A DNA stretch of 64,000 bases from Chloracidobacterium thermophilum B (GTDB lineage: Bacteria > Acidobacteriota > Blastocatellia > Chloracidobacteriales > Chloracidobacteriaceae). Of the stretch, positions 25,715 to 34,771 are shown piece after piece (position 1 is the stretch's first letter; the number at the start of each line of letters is the position of its first letter). Under the pieces are notes generated by a model. That model was not told the origin of the DNA, made no database searches, and saw nothing but the letters and a program-made list of their open reading frames with translations. The translations under genes and the position numbers were made by a program. The DNA is taken from positions 1,843,501 to 1,907,500 of the forward strand of contig NC_016024.1 of assembly GCF_000226295.1 (NCBI RefSeq), written 5' to 3'.

Positions 25715-27442
25715 TCAGGGTGAATCAGCTTGCGCCGGAGCCAAGCGCTGGAGGATGTCATAGCCGCTCAACCTGGCCACTGTGGTGTACTTTTCAGAGA
25801 AAGCTTCCGGGATTCCCTCAACCTCCCACGCAAGATGTCCTATTTGCAGTACTCGCTTGACAATCACCCACTTCACCCGACGGCGCTCGGCTTCTTCTAC
25901 AATCTCTTCTGGGAAAAAAGGTGTAGCTGTGCTGTCAAAGATGACCATCGGAAGGGGATTGCGTCGCCCCGTCATCACGTAAAACGGATCCTCCTGTGGA
26001 ACACATACCACTGGCTCGGCTTCAGGAATGCGGTCAGCCACAAAATCCAACAGTTCGGCGAAGTTGCTGAGGTAAGGACTATCAACTGTAAAGCGGCGAA
26101 GAGGACCTGAATAGGCCGTTTGCAATGCGTCTCCTGTTTGGTCAACGTAACGCAATCGGACATTGTGGTAAACATAAGGAAAAGCCGCCAATGTCAGGGC
26201 GATGGCAATCCCCCAGCACACCAGCGGCTGCCGGCGGTCGCTGCCAAACAGACTCACTACGTAGGCCACCATGAGTACAAAAAGTGCCCATATTCCGTAG
26301 GACGATCCGGTATGCCCTTGGGAAAGAAATGAAAAGAACGTCAGGATGACGGCTATCCACGGGAGCATCGTCCGAACCGGCTGTGACGCCGACAAGACTG
26401 ACGGCAGTTGCCATAATCCAACGACCAGCGTGAGGATCATGACCGGAACCCACAGCGACAACAGCGGATAATCGAACCCAACGAAGAAGCGTCCGCAGAG
26501 CCAGGTTATGGCGCTCACCACGACAAAAGGCCCCAGCAAAAGTGTCGCACTTGCGGTTGCCACCCAGAACGGGCGCGCCCCCTCGCCTTTTCGCTGCCAC
26601 AGCCACCACCCCAACACCATCAGCCCACCCAGCGCCCACGACTCATAGTTTCCATAAGTCTCCAAAATGAATGTCAGGTCTGCCAACCGGCGGCTGGCAG
26701 AAACAAAAACCCACCGCCAGTAGTTCCATAGCCCGCAGGTCAGCCCCAGCCACACCACCGTCCCGACCACACCCGCCGCCACACCGGCCCCAAACCACCG
26801 CAATCCCACCACCTCAAGCCCTTCGCGCTCCCCCTCTCCAACCCCACCTACCCACCGCTCACGCAACCACCCCCACCACACCACCGCCACTACCACCAAC
26901 ACCACATACGGATACCCCACATTCTGCTTCGCCAGCGCCGGCAACACCGTCGTCACCCCACCCAAAAATGCCACCACCGCCCCCACCCGCCGCGTCGCCA
27001 CCCACTGCAGCAGGTTCAGATTCAGCAACACCAGCAAACACACGTCCGGGTCATAAAACGGATGCGGATAAATACAATGCGGCGCCAGCCATACCAGCGG
27101 CACACACAACGCCACCCCACTCCACCCAGACACCGACACCCGCACCAGCCCGTACGTCAGCAGCACGTACCCCACGTTCACCACCGTGCAGTACCACGCC
27201 GTCACCCCATAGCTAAACCCAAACACCTTGATGAGCGTCGCCTGCACGTGAAACGTCAACGGCGAATGCGGTAACCCAAAATCCCGGTACATCAACTCCC
27301 CCTGCGCTATCCGCCACGCCGTGTCCACAATGTAGGCATAATCCCCCAACACCCCAATCCGCCCCGTCTGCCACTGGTGCACCACCCCAGCACCAAACCC
27401 CAAAACACAAACGGCAAGCCACTGCACGGCTTGCCGCCACAC
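25715..27442 (-). CDS. GT-C type polytopic membrane protein (glycosyltransferase 39-like), copy 1
   Basis: A 575-residue membrane protein if it starts at the GTG at 27442, which follows GGGGGAG by six bases and is shared with copies 2 and 3. The frame is open to 27574 through two copies of a 66-bp repeat. About ten hydrophobic helices follow. The first loop (GDYAYIVDTAWRIAQGE) has the acidic pattern of GT-C enzymes that move sugars from polyprenyl phosphates. The C-terminal extracytoplasmic part (PVVCVPQEDPFYVMTGRRNP; KWVIVKRVLQIGHLAW) ends in LSGYDILQRLAPAQADSP. It is strikingly like the plus-strand genes at 43036-44769 and 44798-46705. The sugar and acceptor are unknown. Coding-strand G/T bias is strong, especially in the first third. 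Confidence 0.75.
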   Translation of the reverse strand: MWRQAVQWLAVCVLGFGAGVVHQWQTGRIGVLGDYAYIVDTAWRIAQGELMYRDFGLPHSPLTFHVQATLIKVFGFSYGVTAWYCTVVNVGYVLLTYGLVRVSVSGWSGVALCVPLVWLAPHCIYPHPFYDPDVCLLVLLNLNLLQWVATRRVGAVVAFLGGVTTVLPALAKQNVGYPYVVLVVVAVVWWGWLRERWVGGVGEGEREGLEVVGLRWFGAGVAAGVVGTVVWLGLTCGLWNYWRWVFVSASRRLADLTFILETYGNYESWALGGLMVLGWWLWQRKGEGARPFWVATASATLLLGPFVVVSAITWLCGRFFVGFDYPLLSLWVPVMILTLVVGLWQLPSVLSASQPVRTMLPWIAVILTFFSFLSQGHTGSSYGIWALFVLMVAYVVSLFGSDRRQPLVCWGIAIALTLAAFPYVYHNVRLRYVDQTGDALQTAYSGPLRRFTVDSPYLSNFAELLDFVADRIPEAEPVVCVPQEDPFYVMTGRRNPLPMVIFDSTATPFFPEEIVEEAERRRVKWVIVKRVLQIGHLAWEVEGIPEAFSEKYTTVARLSGYDILQRLAPAQADSP

Positions 27443-27444
27443 CC

Positions 27445-27576
27445 CACGCTCCCCCAAACGTGCAACCGTCTCAGTCAATCCGAATGCAGATTTTCCCAAA
27501 ATGTCCACCCCACGCTCCCCCAAACGTGCAACCGTCTCAGTCAATCCGAATGCAGATTTTCCCAAAGTGTCCACCC
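27445..27576 (-). repeat. 66-bp tandem duplication upstream of GT-C copy 1
   Basis: Two adjacent 66-bp units, 27445-27510 and 27511-27576, differing at one base by my reading (A at 27501, G at 27567). Each holds the last codons and stop of the quinone oxidoreductase plus the ribosome-site region of the GT-C gene. The length is a multiple of three, so it keeps the frame open (a repeated 22-residue unit if translated). Confidence 0.9.
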
Positions 27577-27788
27577 TGCGCCATCAACCCAAACGCCTGC
27601 TGTGTCTCTTCAACGGTGAAGATTCTGTCCACTACCGGACGAATCCGGTTCTGCTCCAGGGCACGGTTCATCGCCTCGAACATCTCCCGCGACCCAACAA
27701 TGATGCCCTGCACGCGGATGTTCTGCATCAGCACCGGCGCAATGTCAATTTCGCCAGTCCGCCCGGACAATACCCCCGATCAGGCTGA
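27537..27788 (-). pseudogene. Truncated copy of the quinone oxidoreductase 3' end
   Basis: This stretch matches 42757-43007, the last ~250 bases of the intact quinone oxidoreductase gene, down to the same end GGHFGKICIRID. It has no 5' portion. An extra G (GGGGG against GGGG in the intact gene) shifts the frame just inside the left border. An open frame from 27770 covers 77 residues (SGRTGEIDIAPVLMQNIRVQ onward) but lacks the N-terminal domain and most of the Rossmann fold, so it cannot be an enzyme. Differences from the intact gene cluster in about 30 bases (DRIFTVEETQQ against DKIFALDEARQ). Confidence 0.85.
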
Positions 27789-28005
27789 CCCATTCAGGAC
27801 AGCCTAAGCAAAAGCCAGCAGGCATCCAAGTGGGCAATGAAGCATTCTCCGGGCGTGTTCCAGTTGATCTTTGCCAATTTTTCATTGCTGTAACACAGCA
27901 GCCGTTTTCCCACGCAAGAAGAAACCGGTGAGTTGGTTTCTGAAAACAGCTATCGGTTCCAGATTTCAATTCCTGGATTTCACACAAGATTTAGGAGGTA
28001 GCCGT
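27789..28005. other. Intergenic stretch beyond the duplication border
   Basis: Just over 200 bases, more AT-rich than the surroundings. It ends in the promoter/ribosome-site region of the 28006 gene. A short minus-strand open frame (27745-27987) crosses the duplication border but has no recognisable family. I found no terminal inverted repeats or transposase fragment. Confidence 0.4.
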
Positions 28006-28752
28006 ATGTGGGGAATACAGCAGCTTTTTGCTTTACCTTTTGCGCTTACGTTTCTAGTCTCCCATTGTCTGCCGTACGGAACGATGACCTGGAAAAAGAG
28101 TATCGGCAACATGGACTCGCTTCAAGCCTCAGAGCTTTTGGAAAAAGAAGAAGCAGGAAATAAGCTGTCGGAAAATCGGAACAGCGCAAACAGAACTGAG
28201 GCTGTAAGCAAAACACCTCCGCCCATCAGGAAGGTGGATGAGTCAGAGTACGGGCTGAAGTACCAGCCACTTCAGACGGAAACCAAAGCCACTGCATTCC
28301 AGTTCAAAGGATATGAAATCGTACCATTAGCCAACTATGCCATCCGGGCCAGGGTCTTGAAGTCAGAAATTGACTTTACCAGCCCGCTTGGAATGATTGC
28401 CCCCATCAGGTTGTGGGTCGGGTGGCGGCAAATGGGAAGTACCTGCAATTGCAGAAATATTCTCTTTGATGAGATTTCCAGAAGGTTTTACTACAGCTAC
28501 ATCCCCGGCGAAATTGATCCCAGGGAAATCAACAACTCAATCAGCTATCTGGCACTTTTACCAGCCGATGAAAGCGTCGGAGAAGTCCTTCTCGGACTTG
28601 GGAAGTGCGATATGGTCAGAATGGAAGGCTTGTTGGTCAACATCCGGGACAGAGAAAAAGGCTATGTGTGGAAAAGCTCCCTGTCCTATGCCGACAAATC
28701 ACCCAAGGTACTGTTTGTTACCAGAGTCGGGATTGAAGAAGCCGGAAAGTAA
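28006..28752 (+). CDS. Small secreted protein of an uncharacterised family
   Basis: A 248-residue protein starting at the ATG at 28006 behind TTAGGAGGTAGCC, a strong ribosome site. It opens with a signal sequence (MWGIQQLFALPFALTFLVSH), then a Lys/Glu/Asn-rich linker to about residue 95, then a compact domain: YEIVPLANYAIRARVLKSEI, LWVGWRQMG, FYYSYIPGEIDP, ISYLALLPADESVGEVLLGL, DMVRMEGLLVNIRD and a final KVLFVTRVGIEEA. I recall a widespread uncharacterised family with this pattern (an ARVL strand, an LGWG segment, an IPA segment, a V-x-L-x-G-x-LV strand and a WxSSL end). Function is unknown. Base use is clearly more AT-rich than in its neighbours, which suggests transfer. Confidence 0.65.
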   Translation: MWGIQQLFALPFALTFLVSHCLPYGTMTWKKSIGNMDSLQASELLEKEEAGNKLSENRNSANRTEAVSKTPPPIRKVDESEYGLKYQPLQTETKATAFQFKGYEIVPLANYAIRARVLKSEIDFTSPLGMIAPIRLWVGWRQMGSTCNCRNILFDEISRRFYYSYIPGEIDPREINNSISYLALLPADESVGEVLLGLGKCDMVRMEGLLVNIRDREKGYVWKSSLSYADKSPKVLFVTRVGIEEAGK

Positions 28753-28785
28753 CCCGGTTTGCCAAAGTCTTCAGGAAAAATATCA

Positions 28786-29253
28786 TCACGCGGAGCTGTC
28801 GCTGGTGGCTTGCCCCAACGAGCTAGCGTTTTTTGGAAGGGCATAAGTTCCGACGGCATGAGCCACCGGTGTCGGGTCATCAGCAACACGGATGAGAACC
28901 TCGCCGACGGCCGATCTTTGGCTCAATCGCAAAAGGGTAGCCTCGCCGATGGCGTCGCGCGCGACCGGACGCCGCAGGTAGTGAATCGTCATCTCACTGG
29001 TGACGGCTTCCAGCACGGGGCCGCACATGGCCAGAACGACCAGGTACAGTGCTGTGTCCGCCAGCGTAAACAGCGCCGGGCCGGAAAGCGTCCCGCCGGG
29101 GCGAATGTGCTCTTCGAGCCTGCGCATCCGCACCCGAACCCGCATGGGTTCTACGGTTTCGACACAAAACAACCCTGGCGGCACGAGCGGAAAAGCGTTG
29201 TGCAGCAAGTCATTGAGTTCCTGAGCAGACAGACGCGGCAGCAGGGCGGTCAT
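28786..29253 (-). CDS. PaaI-type hotdog-fold thioesterase
   Basis: A 155-residue single hotdog domain. The signature helix and strand RPGGTLSGPALFTLADTALY match the PaaI/YbgC-like thioesterases, where a G-x-x-x-x-x-AD segment lines the acyl-CoA site. The later strand AVTSEMTIHYLRRPVARDAI is also typical. It probably hydrolyses an acyl-CoA in the cytoplasm; the acyl group is unknown. It overlaps the redoxin gene stop by one base (TGATG), so the two are translationally coupled. Confidence 0.8.
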   Translation of the reverse strand: MTALLPRLSAQELNDLLHNAFPLVPPGLFCVETVEPMRVRVRMRRLEEHIRPGGTLSGPALFTLADTALYLVVLAMCGPVLEAVTSEMTIHYLRRPVARDAIGEATLLRLSQRSAVGEVLIRVADDPTPVAHAVGTYALPKNASSLGQATSDSSA

Positions 29254-29957
29254 CAGCGCATGCGTAACAGGGGTGAGCCTAGCTTGTCCGGTTGGGAAGG
29301 GTTCGCTGTTGGCCCGGAGGCCGCCGGCAGTCCCAGCTTTTTACGGATGAACGCCTCGGCCTCGGCTTCGATGAGTTCACCATTGGCGACGGTAACCTGT
29401 TCAGCCAGCACCTCGCCCGTTTCGATGACCGCTGCCGGTTCGAGGAAGATGTTGTAGGGAGAACCATAGGTGCGGAAGTCGCCCGTCATCCGCCGGTACA
29501 GCGCATGGGAGGTCTCACCAATCCGGCGGCGGTCTTCGGATTCAACCACAACCGGGTAAGGCGCGCCGGCTTCACCAAAAAAGGCCCTGGTCTCGTCGGT
29601 AGTGCCGTATTCGTTGACAGCAATGATGCCCAGCCCATGCGGTTGATATTTGGCGTGCAGGCGGGACAGAACTTCGGCCTCATAGCGCCAGTTGCCACAC
29701 CAGGGCGCGAAGTACACAACCAGCACAAGTTTCTTGCCCTTCATCCATGTCCGCAGGTTGATGGGTTGGCCGTCGAGTCCGGGATAGGTCCAGTCTTTGT
29801 AGCGGAGCTTGACGGTTTGCAGCGGGGCGTACTCATGCCCGTCTTCCGTCGTGTTCATGTCCATGTGCCGGGGGACTGCCACGGCGGGTGCGTCCGCCAA
29901 GCTGAACCACGCCAGTGCCAGCAGACAGAGCAGGTGCGTCCAGTGGTTGCGTTTCAT
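29253..29957 (-). CDS. Secreted thioredoxin-fold (redoxin/TlpA-like) protein with a single-Cys motif
   Basis: A 234-residue exported protein: signal peptide about residues 1-27, then a thioredoxin fold (LRTWMKGKKLVLVVYFAPWC). The usual WCxxC is reduced to WCGNW, so only the first Cys remains. The following segments (LGIIAVNEYGTTDETRAFFG; PYPVVVESEDRRRIGE; YNIFLEPAAVIETGEV) match the TlpA/AhpC-TSA superfamily. A single Cys argues against a classical dithiol reductase and points to a peroxidase-like or structural role. Its stop overlaps the thioesterase start. Its start overlaps the lon stop by four bases (29954-29957), so lon, redoxin and thioesterase form one transcript. Confidence 0.78.
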   Translation of the reverse strand: MKRNHWTHLLCLLALAWFSLADAPAVAVPRHMDMNTTEDGHEYAPLQTVKLRYKDWTYPGLDGQPINLRTWMKGKKLVLVVYFAPWCGNWRYEAEVLSRLHAKYQPHGLGIIAVNEYGTTDETRAFFGEAGAPYPVVVESEDRRRIGETSHALYRRMTGDFRTYGSPYNIFLEPAAVIETGEVLAEQVTVANGELIEAEAEAFIRKKLGLPAASGPTANPSQPDKLGSPLLRMR

Positions 29958-32350
29958 TTGTTGACTCCCTTGGCCGGCAAAGTCTTTGCCGCCTTGCCGA
30001 GCGCTGCGGCAAACACTTCGCTGACCTCCTGCACATAAATGAACTTGAGACCTTTGACGAGTTCCGCCGGGATGTCCCTGACATCCGGCTGGTTCTGCGC
30101 CGGAAGGATGACGGTTTTGATGCCGGCCCGCCGCGCCGCCAGGATTTTTTCGCGGATGCCACCGACGGGCAGGACATCGCCGCGCAGGGTGATTTCGCCC
30201 GTCATGGCCACCGTGCGCCTGACGGGACGGCGGGACAGCGCCGAAACCATGGCCGTGGCCATAGTGATGCCGGCCGAGGGTCCGTCCTTTGGAATCGCGC
30301 CTTCCGGGACGTGAATGTGGAGGTCATGCTGCGTGAAAACATCAGGCTCGATACCCAGTTCGCGGGCGCGGGACTTGGCATACGACAGTGCCGCATGGGC
30401 GGATTCCTTCATGACTTCACCCAGCTTGCCCGTCAGAAGCAGCCCGCCCTTGCCGCGCAGCAGGAGGGCTTCGACGTGCATCACGTCGCCGCCGACACTC
30501 GTCCAGGCCAATCCGGCGGCCACGCCGATGCGATCCTGGGACAAAATGGCGTCGGCTTTGAACTTCGGGACGCCAAGGTAATCAGACAGATTGGCGGCCG
30601 TGATGGTGACTTTCCCGCTGTCGCCTTCGGCGACGCGCCGCGCCACCTTGCGGCACATCTTGCCAATTTCGCGTTCAAGCTGGCGGACGCCGGCCTCACG
30701 GGTGTAGCGGGCAATGGTCATCCGCAGGGCGCTTTCCGTGATGGCCAGATGCTTGCCGGTCAGGCCGCTCTCGGCAAGCTGCTTGGGCACGAGATGCCGC
30801 CGGGCAATGACGAGTTTTTCTTCCTGGGTGTAGCCCGACAACCGCACAATTTCGAGCCGGTCGCGCAGGGCCGGTTGAATCGTGTCGGTGACGTTGGCCG
30901 TCAGCAGGAACATGACTTTTGAAAGGTCAAACGGCACACCCAAGTAGTTGTCACGGAAGGCGTGGTTTTGTTCCGGGTCAAGCACTTCCAGCAGCGCCGA
31001 GGCCGGATCGCCCCGGAAGTCGTTGCCCAGTTTGTCCACTTCATCGAGGAGCATCAGCGGGTTTTTCGTCCCGGCCTGCTGAAGCCCAAGGATGATGCGT
31101 CCGGGCATGGCACCCACGTAGGTTCGGCGGTGCCCACGGATTTCAGCTTCGTCGTGGACGCCACCCAGTGAAATGTGGACGAACTTGCGCCCGATGGCTT
31201 TGGCCACCGACCGGCCGAGAGAGGTCTTGCCCACGCCGGGCGGCCCGACCAGACACAATAACAGCCCTTTGGTATCCGGTTTGAGCCGCCGTACTGCCAG
31301 GGCTTCGAGAATGCGCTCCTTGACCTTTTCGAGGCCGTAATGGTCGGCATCGAGGACGGCTTTGACGTGCTGAAGGTCAATGTGGTCTTCCGAAAAAGTG
31401 TTCCAGGGAAGCGCCAGCAGGGTATCCAGATACGTCCGCAGCAGCCCCGCCTCGGCGGCGTCCGGGTGGAGCCGTTCGAGGCGTTTGAGCTGGCGCGTCG
31501 CTTCTTCCCGCGCCGGTTCGGGAAGGCGGGCTTCGGCGATTTTTTCCTGGTAGGCCGCCACTTCGTCGCCGGCATCAGAAATTTCGCCCAACTCCTGCTG
31601 AATGGCCTTGAGCTGCTGGCGCAGGTAAAACTCGCGTTGGGAGCGGTCAATCTCACCCTTGGCCTGGCTGCTGATTTCCTGCTGTACCGTGAGAATGCCC
31701 ACTTCGCGGGCCATGAGGTCGTGAACGCGCCGCAGACGGGCAATGGGGTCGGCTTCTTCGAGAATCGCCTGGGCATCACTGAGCTTGGCGTCGAGGTTGG
31801 AGGCGCAGAGATCAGCCAGGCGGCCCGGATCATCCAGGGATGCCGCAATGGCGAGCACTTCGGCAGAAATCTGCTTGCCCAGGGTGACAATCCGTTCGAG
31901 CAACCCCTTGACCGCGCGGATCAGGGCTTCAACTTCCAGGGTCATCTCGACCGAGGCTTCAGGAATGGTTTGCACCTGCGCCTGCAGGTAGCCGGCTTCG
32001 TCGGTCACACGCAGAAGTGTCGCCCGCGCCAATCCCTGAACGAGAATCCGCACCCGGCCATCGCCGGTTTTGAGCAGGCGCATCACAGCCGCAATCGTAC
32101 CAACCCGGTGCAGGTCATCGCCGGTCGGGTCCTCGTCCTCTGGATTGCGCTGGGTGGCGAGCACAATCAGACGCCGGTTGGGGAGGGCGTTTTCGATGGC
32201 ACGTTGCGATTTCTCGCGCTGTACAAAAAGGGGAACGATGAGAAATGGAAAGATGACAATGTCGCGCAGCGGCAACAACGGCAGTGTGTCGGGAATATCG
32301 CCTGTCCCCTCGTTGGTCAACGGGAGTTCATCAGATAACTCGTGTGTCAT
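29954..32350 (-). CDS. lon: ATP-dependent protease Lon
   Basis: A 798-residue Lon if started at the ATG at 32350 ([20 protein letters not shown]); the frame is open to 32458 and none of the candidate starts has a strong ribosome site. The N-terminal substrate domain starts at [20 protein letters not shown], the AAA+ Walker A is [15 protein letters not shown], and Walker B is [10 protein letters not shown]. The proteolytic domain has the catalytic Ser in [14 protein letters not shown] and the Lys in the later [13 protein letters not shown]. All catalytic parts are intact. Lon degrades misfolded and regulatory proteins in the cytoplasm. I found no CIRCE-type element upstream. Confidence 0.95.
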   Translation of the reverse strand: MTHELSDELPLTNEGTGDIPDTLPLLPLRDIVIFPFLIVPLFVQREKSQRAIENALPNRRLIVLATQRNPEDEDPTGDDLHRVGTIAAVMRLLKTGDGRVRILVQGLARATLLRVTDEAGYLQAQVQTIPEASVEMTLEVEALIRAVKGLLERIVTLGKQISAEVLAIAASLDDPGRLADLCASNLDAKLSDAQAILEEADPIARLRRVHDLMAREVGILTVQQEISSQAKGEIDRSQREFYLRQQLKAIQQELGEISDAGDEVAAYQEKIAEARLPEPAREEATRQLKRLERLHPDAAEAGLLRTYLDTLLALPWNTFSEDHIDLQHVKAVLDADHYGLEKVKERILEALAVRRLKPDTKGLLLCLVGPPGVGKTSLGRSVAKAIGRKFVHISLGGVHDEAEIRGHRRTYVGAMPGRIILGLQQAGTKNPLMLLDEVDKLGNDFRGDPASALLEVLDPEQNHAFRDNYLGVPFDLSKVMFLLTANVTDTIQPALRDRLEIVRLSGYTQEEKLVIARRHLVPKQLAESGLTGKHLAITESALRMTIARYTREAGVRQLEREIGKMCRKVARRVAEGDSGKVTITAANLSDYLGVPKFKADAILSQDRIGVAAGLAWTSVGGDVMHVEALLLRGKGGLLLTGKLGEVMKESAHAALSYAKSRARELGIEPDVFTQHDLHIHVPEGAIPKDGPSAGITMATAMVSALSRRPVRRTVAMTGEITLRGDVLPVGGIREKILAARRAGIKTVILPAQNQPDVRDIPAELVKGLKFIYVQEVSEVFAAALGKAAKTLPAKGVNK

Positions 32351-32769
32351 TGGCAACGCCACGCTGGCGCTTGGGATTTTGGAGACCATAGTGATTTGAG
32401 CAAACATATCCTGGCAAACTGGTAAGGTATCGCGTTTCAGGCTGGATAGGAAAGACATCCCGAACGGGAGACGGTGGTGTGCAGAACGGTTTCAGTCTAA
32501 AAATAACCAGGCGAAACACGCTGACTTCGGCTGTGCCTTTGCCGCTCCAGGGCATCCGGTCCTGATGTGGGCCACAGAAGCTGGCTGGCAATTGTTGGCA
32601 CCTTCGGATTTTAAACAAAGATGTCACATCGCCTGCGTACCGTGGTGTAAATGGCAGAGCTGAAAGGGGCCGCGGTAAACCAGTTCATCTGCGTCATGTT
32701 TCGTTGGTCATCGCCTCTCAGACCGATGGGCTTCTTGATAACGTCAGGCTCGATGCCAGGAGGTAGCCT
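32351..32769. other. Divergent intergenic region between lon and the Cys-tail membrane protein
   Basis: About 420 bases (310 if lon starts at 32458) with no credible gene. The plus-strand end holds CCAGGAGGTAGCC, a strong ribosome site for the 32770 gene. No operator, riboswitch or RNA gene could be identified. Confidence 0.5.
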
Positions 32770-33825
32770 ATGAGTTCCTACCCAGTCAGCACGCCCAAGC
32801 CTTCCGACCCGTGGAAATCTGTAACCCCAACCACAAACCAAGCGACTTCTCTTACAGGCGATGACGCCTGGGTGGTCCGGGCGTTTGTCATCGCCTGGTT
32901 TACCCTGCTCCTGTGTTTCACCGTCGTCATCATCTGCCTGCCCAAAACCGCGTTTCTGCTGGCTTACCTGCTGGCTTGTGCGACCGTGATCGCAATGCTG
33001 TATGTGCGGCGAATCGTGGCCGAGCCGGTCAGGGAACTGACGAAGTTCGATACTTCTGACCCCTACCGACTGGCCTACCTGCGCGGGGGAGCCAACGAGG
33101 CCCTACGGGTGGCCACGGCCGTCCTCATCGAAGCCCGTCACCTGAGGCTTTTGCAGAACGAGTCGTCGGAAAAAAAGGAAAAGCAGCTCGTGACCGCGCC
33201 GGACTGTGATGCGAAGTCGCTGCCATTTCCTCTGGAAAGAGCCGTACTTCGCTTTTTCACAACTCCACGGAAGCCGGAGGAAATGTTTGAGCAGGGTGGT
33301 CTCAAACAGCAGGTGGATGATCTTTACAAAGAAGAGCTGGAGAACGCCGGCTTGTTGCCCTCTGAAGCCCAGAAACAGGCCCGTACCAGTCGGGCGCTGT
33401 TTGCTCTGATCCTCATCCTGGTGGTCGGTTTGACCAAGATTGGGGTGGCCTTGTGGCATGGATACCGCAACATCGGCTTTACCCTGCTGATTATGATTGT
33501 TGCGGCAATCTGGGCTTGGAGTTTTAGCGGAGACTATCGGACGCGCCTTGGCAACTATGTTGTGAAGTCGCTGGAATCGCTGTTTGAAGGCATGCGCGCC
33601 CAGGCCGCAACCCTCAAAGCCAACGCCTCGATGGCGCAGATTGCCCTGCTGGCCGGTGTCTATGGTGTCGCGGCCCTGCCGGCGGAGGTTTTCCCTGAAG
33701 TCCGGGAAGCCTTCCCCAAAGCTCCGACCGACAGTTCATCCTGTGGGAGTTCCTGCAGCAGTTCGTGCAGCAGCGACGGCGGTAGTTGCAGCAGTTGTGG
33801 CGGCGGCTGTGGTGGCTGTAGCTAG
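32770..33825 (+). CDS. TIGR04222-like membrane protein with Cys/Gly/Ser tail; possible MNIO substrate
   Basis: A 351-residue protein with a strong ribosome site (AGGAGGTAGCCT). Two adjacent hydrophobic segments lie at about residues 37-82. A cytoplasmic-looking stretch follows with DPYRLAYLRGGANEALRVA, the hallmark of the TIGR04222 membrane-protein group, and further helices at about 214-255. The last 30 residues are almost only Ser, Gly and Cys, with seven Cys spaced in CxxxC, CxxC and CxxxCxxC patterns (SSSCGSSCSSSCSS, then GGSCSSCGGGCGGCS). The next gene, 52 bp on, is a DUF692/MNIO oxidase, a family that modifies Cys in ribosomally made peptides. I infer that the tail may be modified while tethered to the membrane. 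The family match is likely; the substrate role is a hypothesis. Confidence 0.75.
   Translation: MSSYPVSTPKPSDPWKSVTPTTNQATSLTGDDAWVVRAFVIAWFTLLLCFTVVIICLPKTAFLLAYLLACATVIAMLYVRRIVAEPVRELTKFDTSDPYRLAYLRGGANEALRVATAVLIEARHLRLLQNESSEKKEKQLVTAPDCDAKSLPFPLERAVLRFFTTPRKPEEMFEQGGLKQQVDDLYKEELENAGLLPSEAQKQARTSRALFALILILVVGLTKIGVALWHGYRNIGFTLLIMIVAAIWAWSFSGDYRTRLGNYVVKSLESLFEGMRAQAATLKANASMAQIALLAGVYGVAALPAEVFPEVREAFPKAPTDSSSCGSSCSSSCSSDGGSCSSCGGGCGGCS
33733..33825 (+). other. Cys/Gly/Ser-rich C-terminal tail of the membrane protein
   Basis: Thirty codons before the stop encode seven Cys within a background of Ser and Gly and one Asp. Low-complexity tails of this kind resemble the core regions of thiazole/oxazole or Cys-modified peptides rather than metal-binding folds with conserved hydrophobics. 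Confidence 0.6.
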
Positions 33826-33877
33826 GTTACTGTTGTTCCCACTTGCCTGATGGTCGTAAGTCTGATGGTGACTGGAT

Positions 33878-34771
33878 ATGGTGGAAACCCTGCCCGATCG
33901 CGTCGGTCTTGGATGGCGCGCCCCTTTGGCAGCCGACATCCTGGCTAACCTGGATCGTATCGAGGTGGTGGAAGTCATCGCCGATGATTACTTCGACGCA
34001 CCGGGCAGGGAGCGGCAGGCGTTGCGCTGGCTGGGGCGGCAAGTGCCGCTGGTGCTGCACGGCGTTTCCCTGGGGTTGGCCTCGACCGCACCGGTTGACC
34101 CCGTTCGGCTTGACCACATGGCCCGTCTCATCGGTGAGGTCGAGCCATGGCTGTGGTCGGAGCATCTCGCCTTTGTACGTGGCGGCGGCGTTGAAGTCGG
34201 CCACCTGGCCGCGCCGCCGCGAACAGCCGCCACCATCGAGGGCACGGCACGCAATCTCGCCACAGCACGCACCATTGTCGGCAGCAATCCACTGGTTGAG
34301 AACATCTCCACCATTATCGAGCCGCCCGGCAGTGCGCTCGATGAGGTGACGTGGCTGGAAGGCATCCTGGCCGCCACGGAAAACGGTTTGCTGCTCGATC
34401 TGCACAACCTGTACGCCAACGCCTGCAACTTCGATTTTGACCCCCGTGAAGCCATCGCCCGGCTTCCCCTCGAACGGGTCGGCTACATCCACCTGGCAGG
34501 CGGGAAGTGGGTGCAGGCGACGCGCTTTCCGGGGCGACGGCTGCTCGACGACCACCGCCACGCAACGCCACAACCGGTGTTTGACCTGCTGGCCGAAGTG
34601 GCGCGGCGGACGGCGCGGCCGCTGGTCGTCATTCTGGAGCGCGACGGCGACTATCCGCCCTTTGCCCAGCTTCTGGATGAACTCGATGCCGCACGTGCCG
34701 CCCTGGCACGGGGGCGCGCCGACCGGGACGCCAACCAGAACGTACGCACCAATGTCGTCGCCACACTTTGA
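33878..34771 (+). CDS. DUF692 family multinuclear non-heme iron oxidase (MNIO)
   Basis: A 297-residue TIM-barrel enzyme of the DUF692/MNIO family (relatives: MbnB, TglH, BufB), which use two or three iron atoms to modify Cys in peptides. Likely metal ligands and signature segments occur in order: VVEVIADDYFD, LVLHGVSLGLAS, WLWSEHLAFVR, NPLVENIST, LLLDLHNLYANACNFDFD, VGYIHLAGG, DDHRHATPQPV and the closing VVILERDGDYPP. All look intact. The gene follows the Cys-tail membrane protein by 52 bp and overlaps the small third gene by 20 bp, so the three form an operon. The first segments run slightly short of other DUF692 proteins, but the barrel is complete. Confidence 0.88.
   Translation: MVETLPDRVGLGWRAPLAADILANLDRIEVVEVIADDYFDAPGRERQALRWLGRQVPLVLHGVSLGLASTAPVDPVRLDHMARLIGEVEPWLWSEHLAFVRGGGVEVGHLAAPPRTAATIEGTARNLATARTIVGSNPLVENISTIIEPPGSALDEVTWLEGILAATENGLLLDLHNLYANACNFDFDPREAIARLPLERVGYIHLAGGKWVQATRFPGRRLLDDHRHATPQPVFDLLAEVARRTARPLVVILERDGDYPPFAQLLDELDAARAALARGRADRDANQNVRTNVVATL

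Larger units (their letters stand above)
25715..27788 (-). repeat. Left arm of a ~2 kb inverted segmental duplication
   Basis: The unit is the quinone oxidoreductase 3' end followed by a GT-C membrane gene. The right arm is 42757-44769 on the plus strand. The arms face each other across about 15 kb. The left arm differs by the extra 66-bp unit, a one-base insertion and a different C-terminus of the GT-C gene. Confidence 0.8.

Noticed and set aside
27537-27770. Functional small oxidoreductase gene
   Set aside because: Only the C-terminal 77 residues are present and the frame is broken upstream, so it is a duplicated fragment.
27789-28005. Insertion sequence remnant next to the duplication border
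   Set aside because: No transposase motif, terminal inverted repeats or target duplication could be found; the border is better explained by recombination.
33584-33850. Alanine/valine-rich frame overlapping the Cys tail
   Set aside because: It is the +1 shadow of the Ser/Gly/Cys codons, without its own start context.
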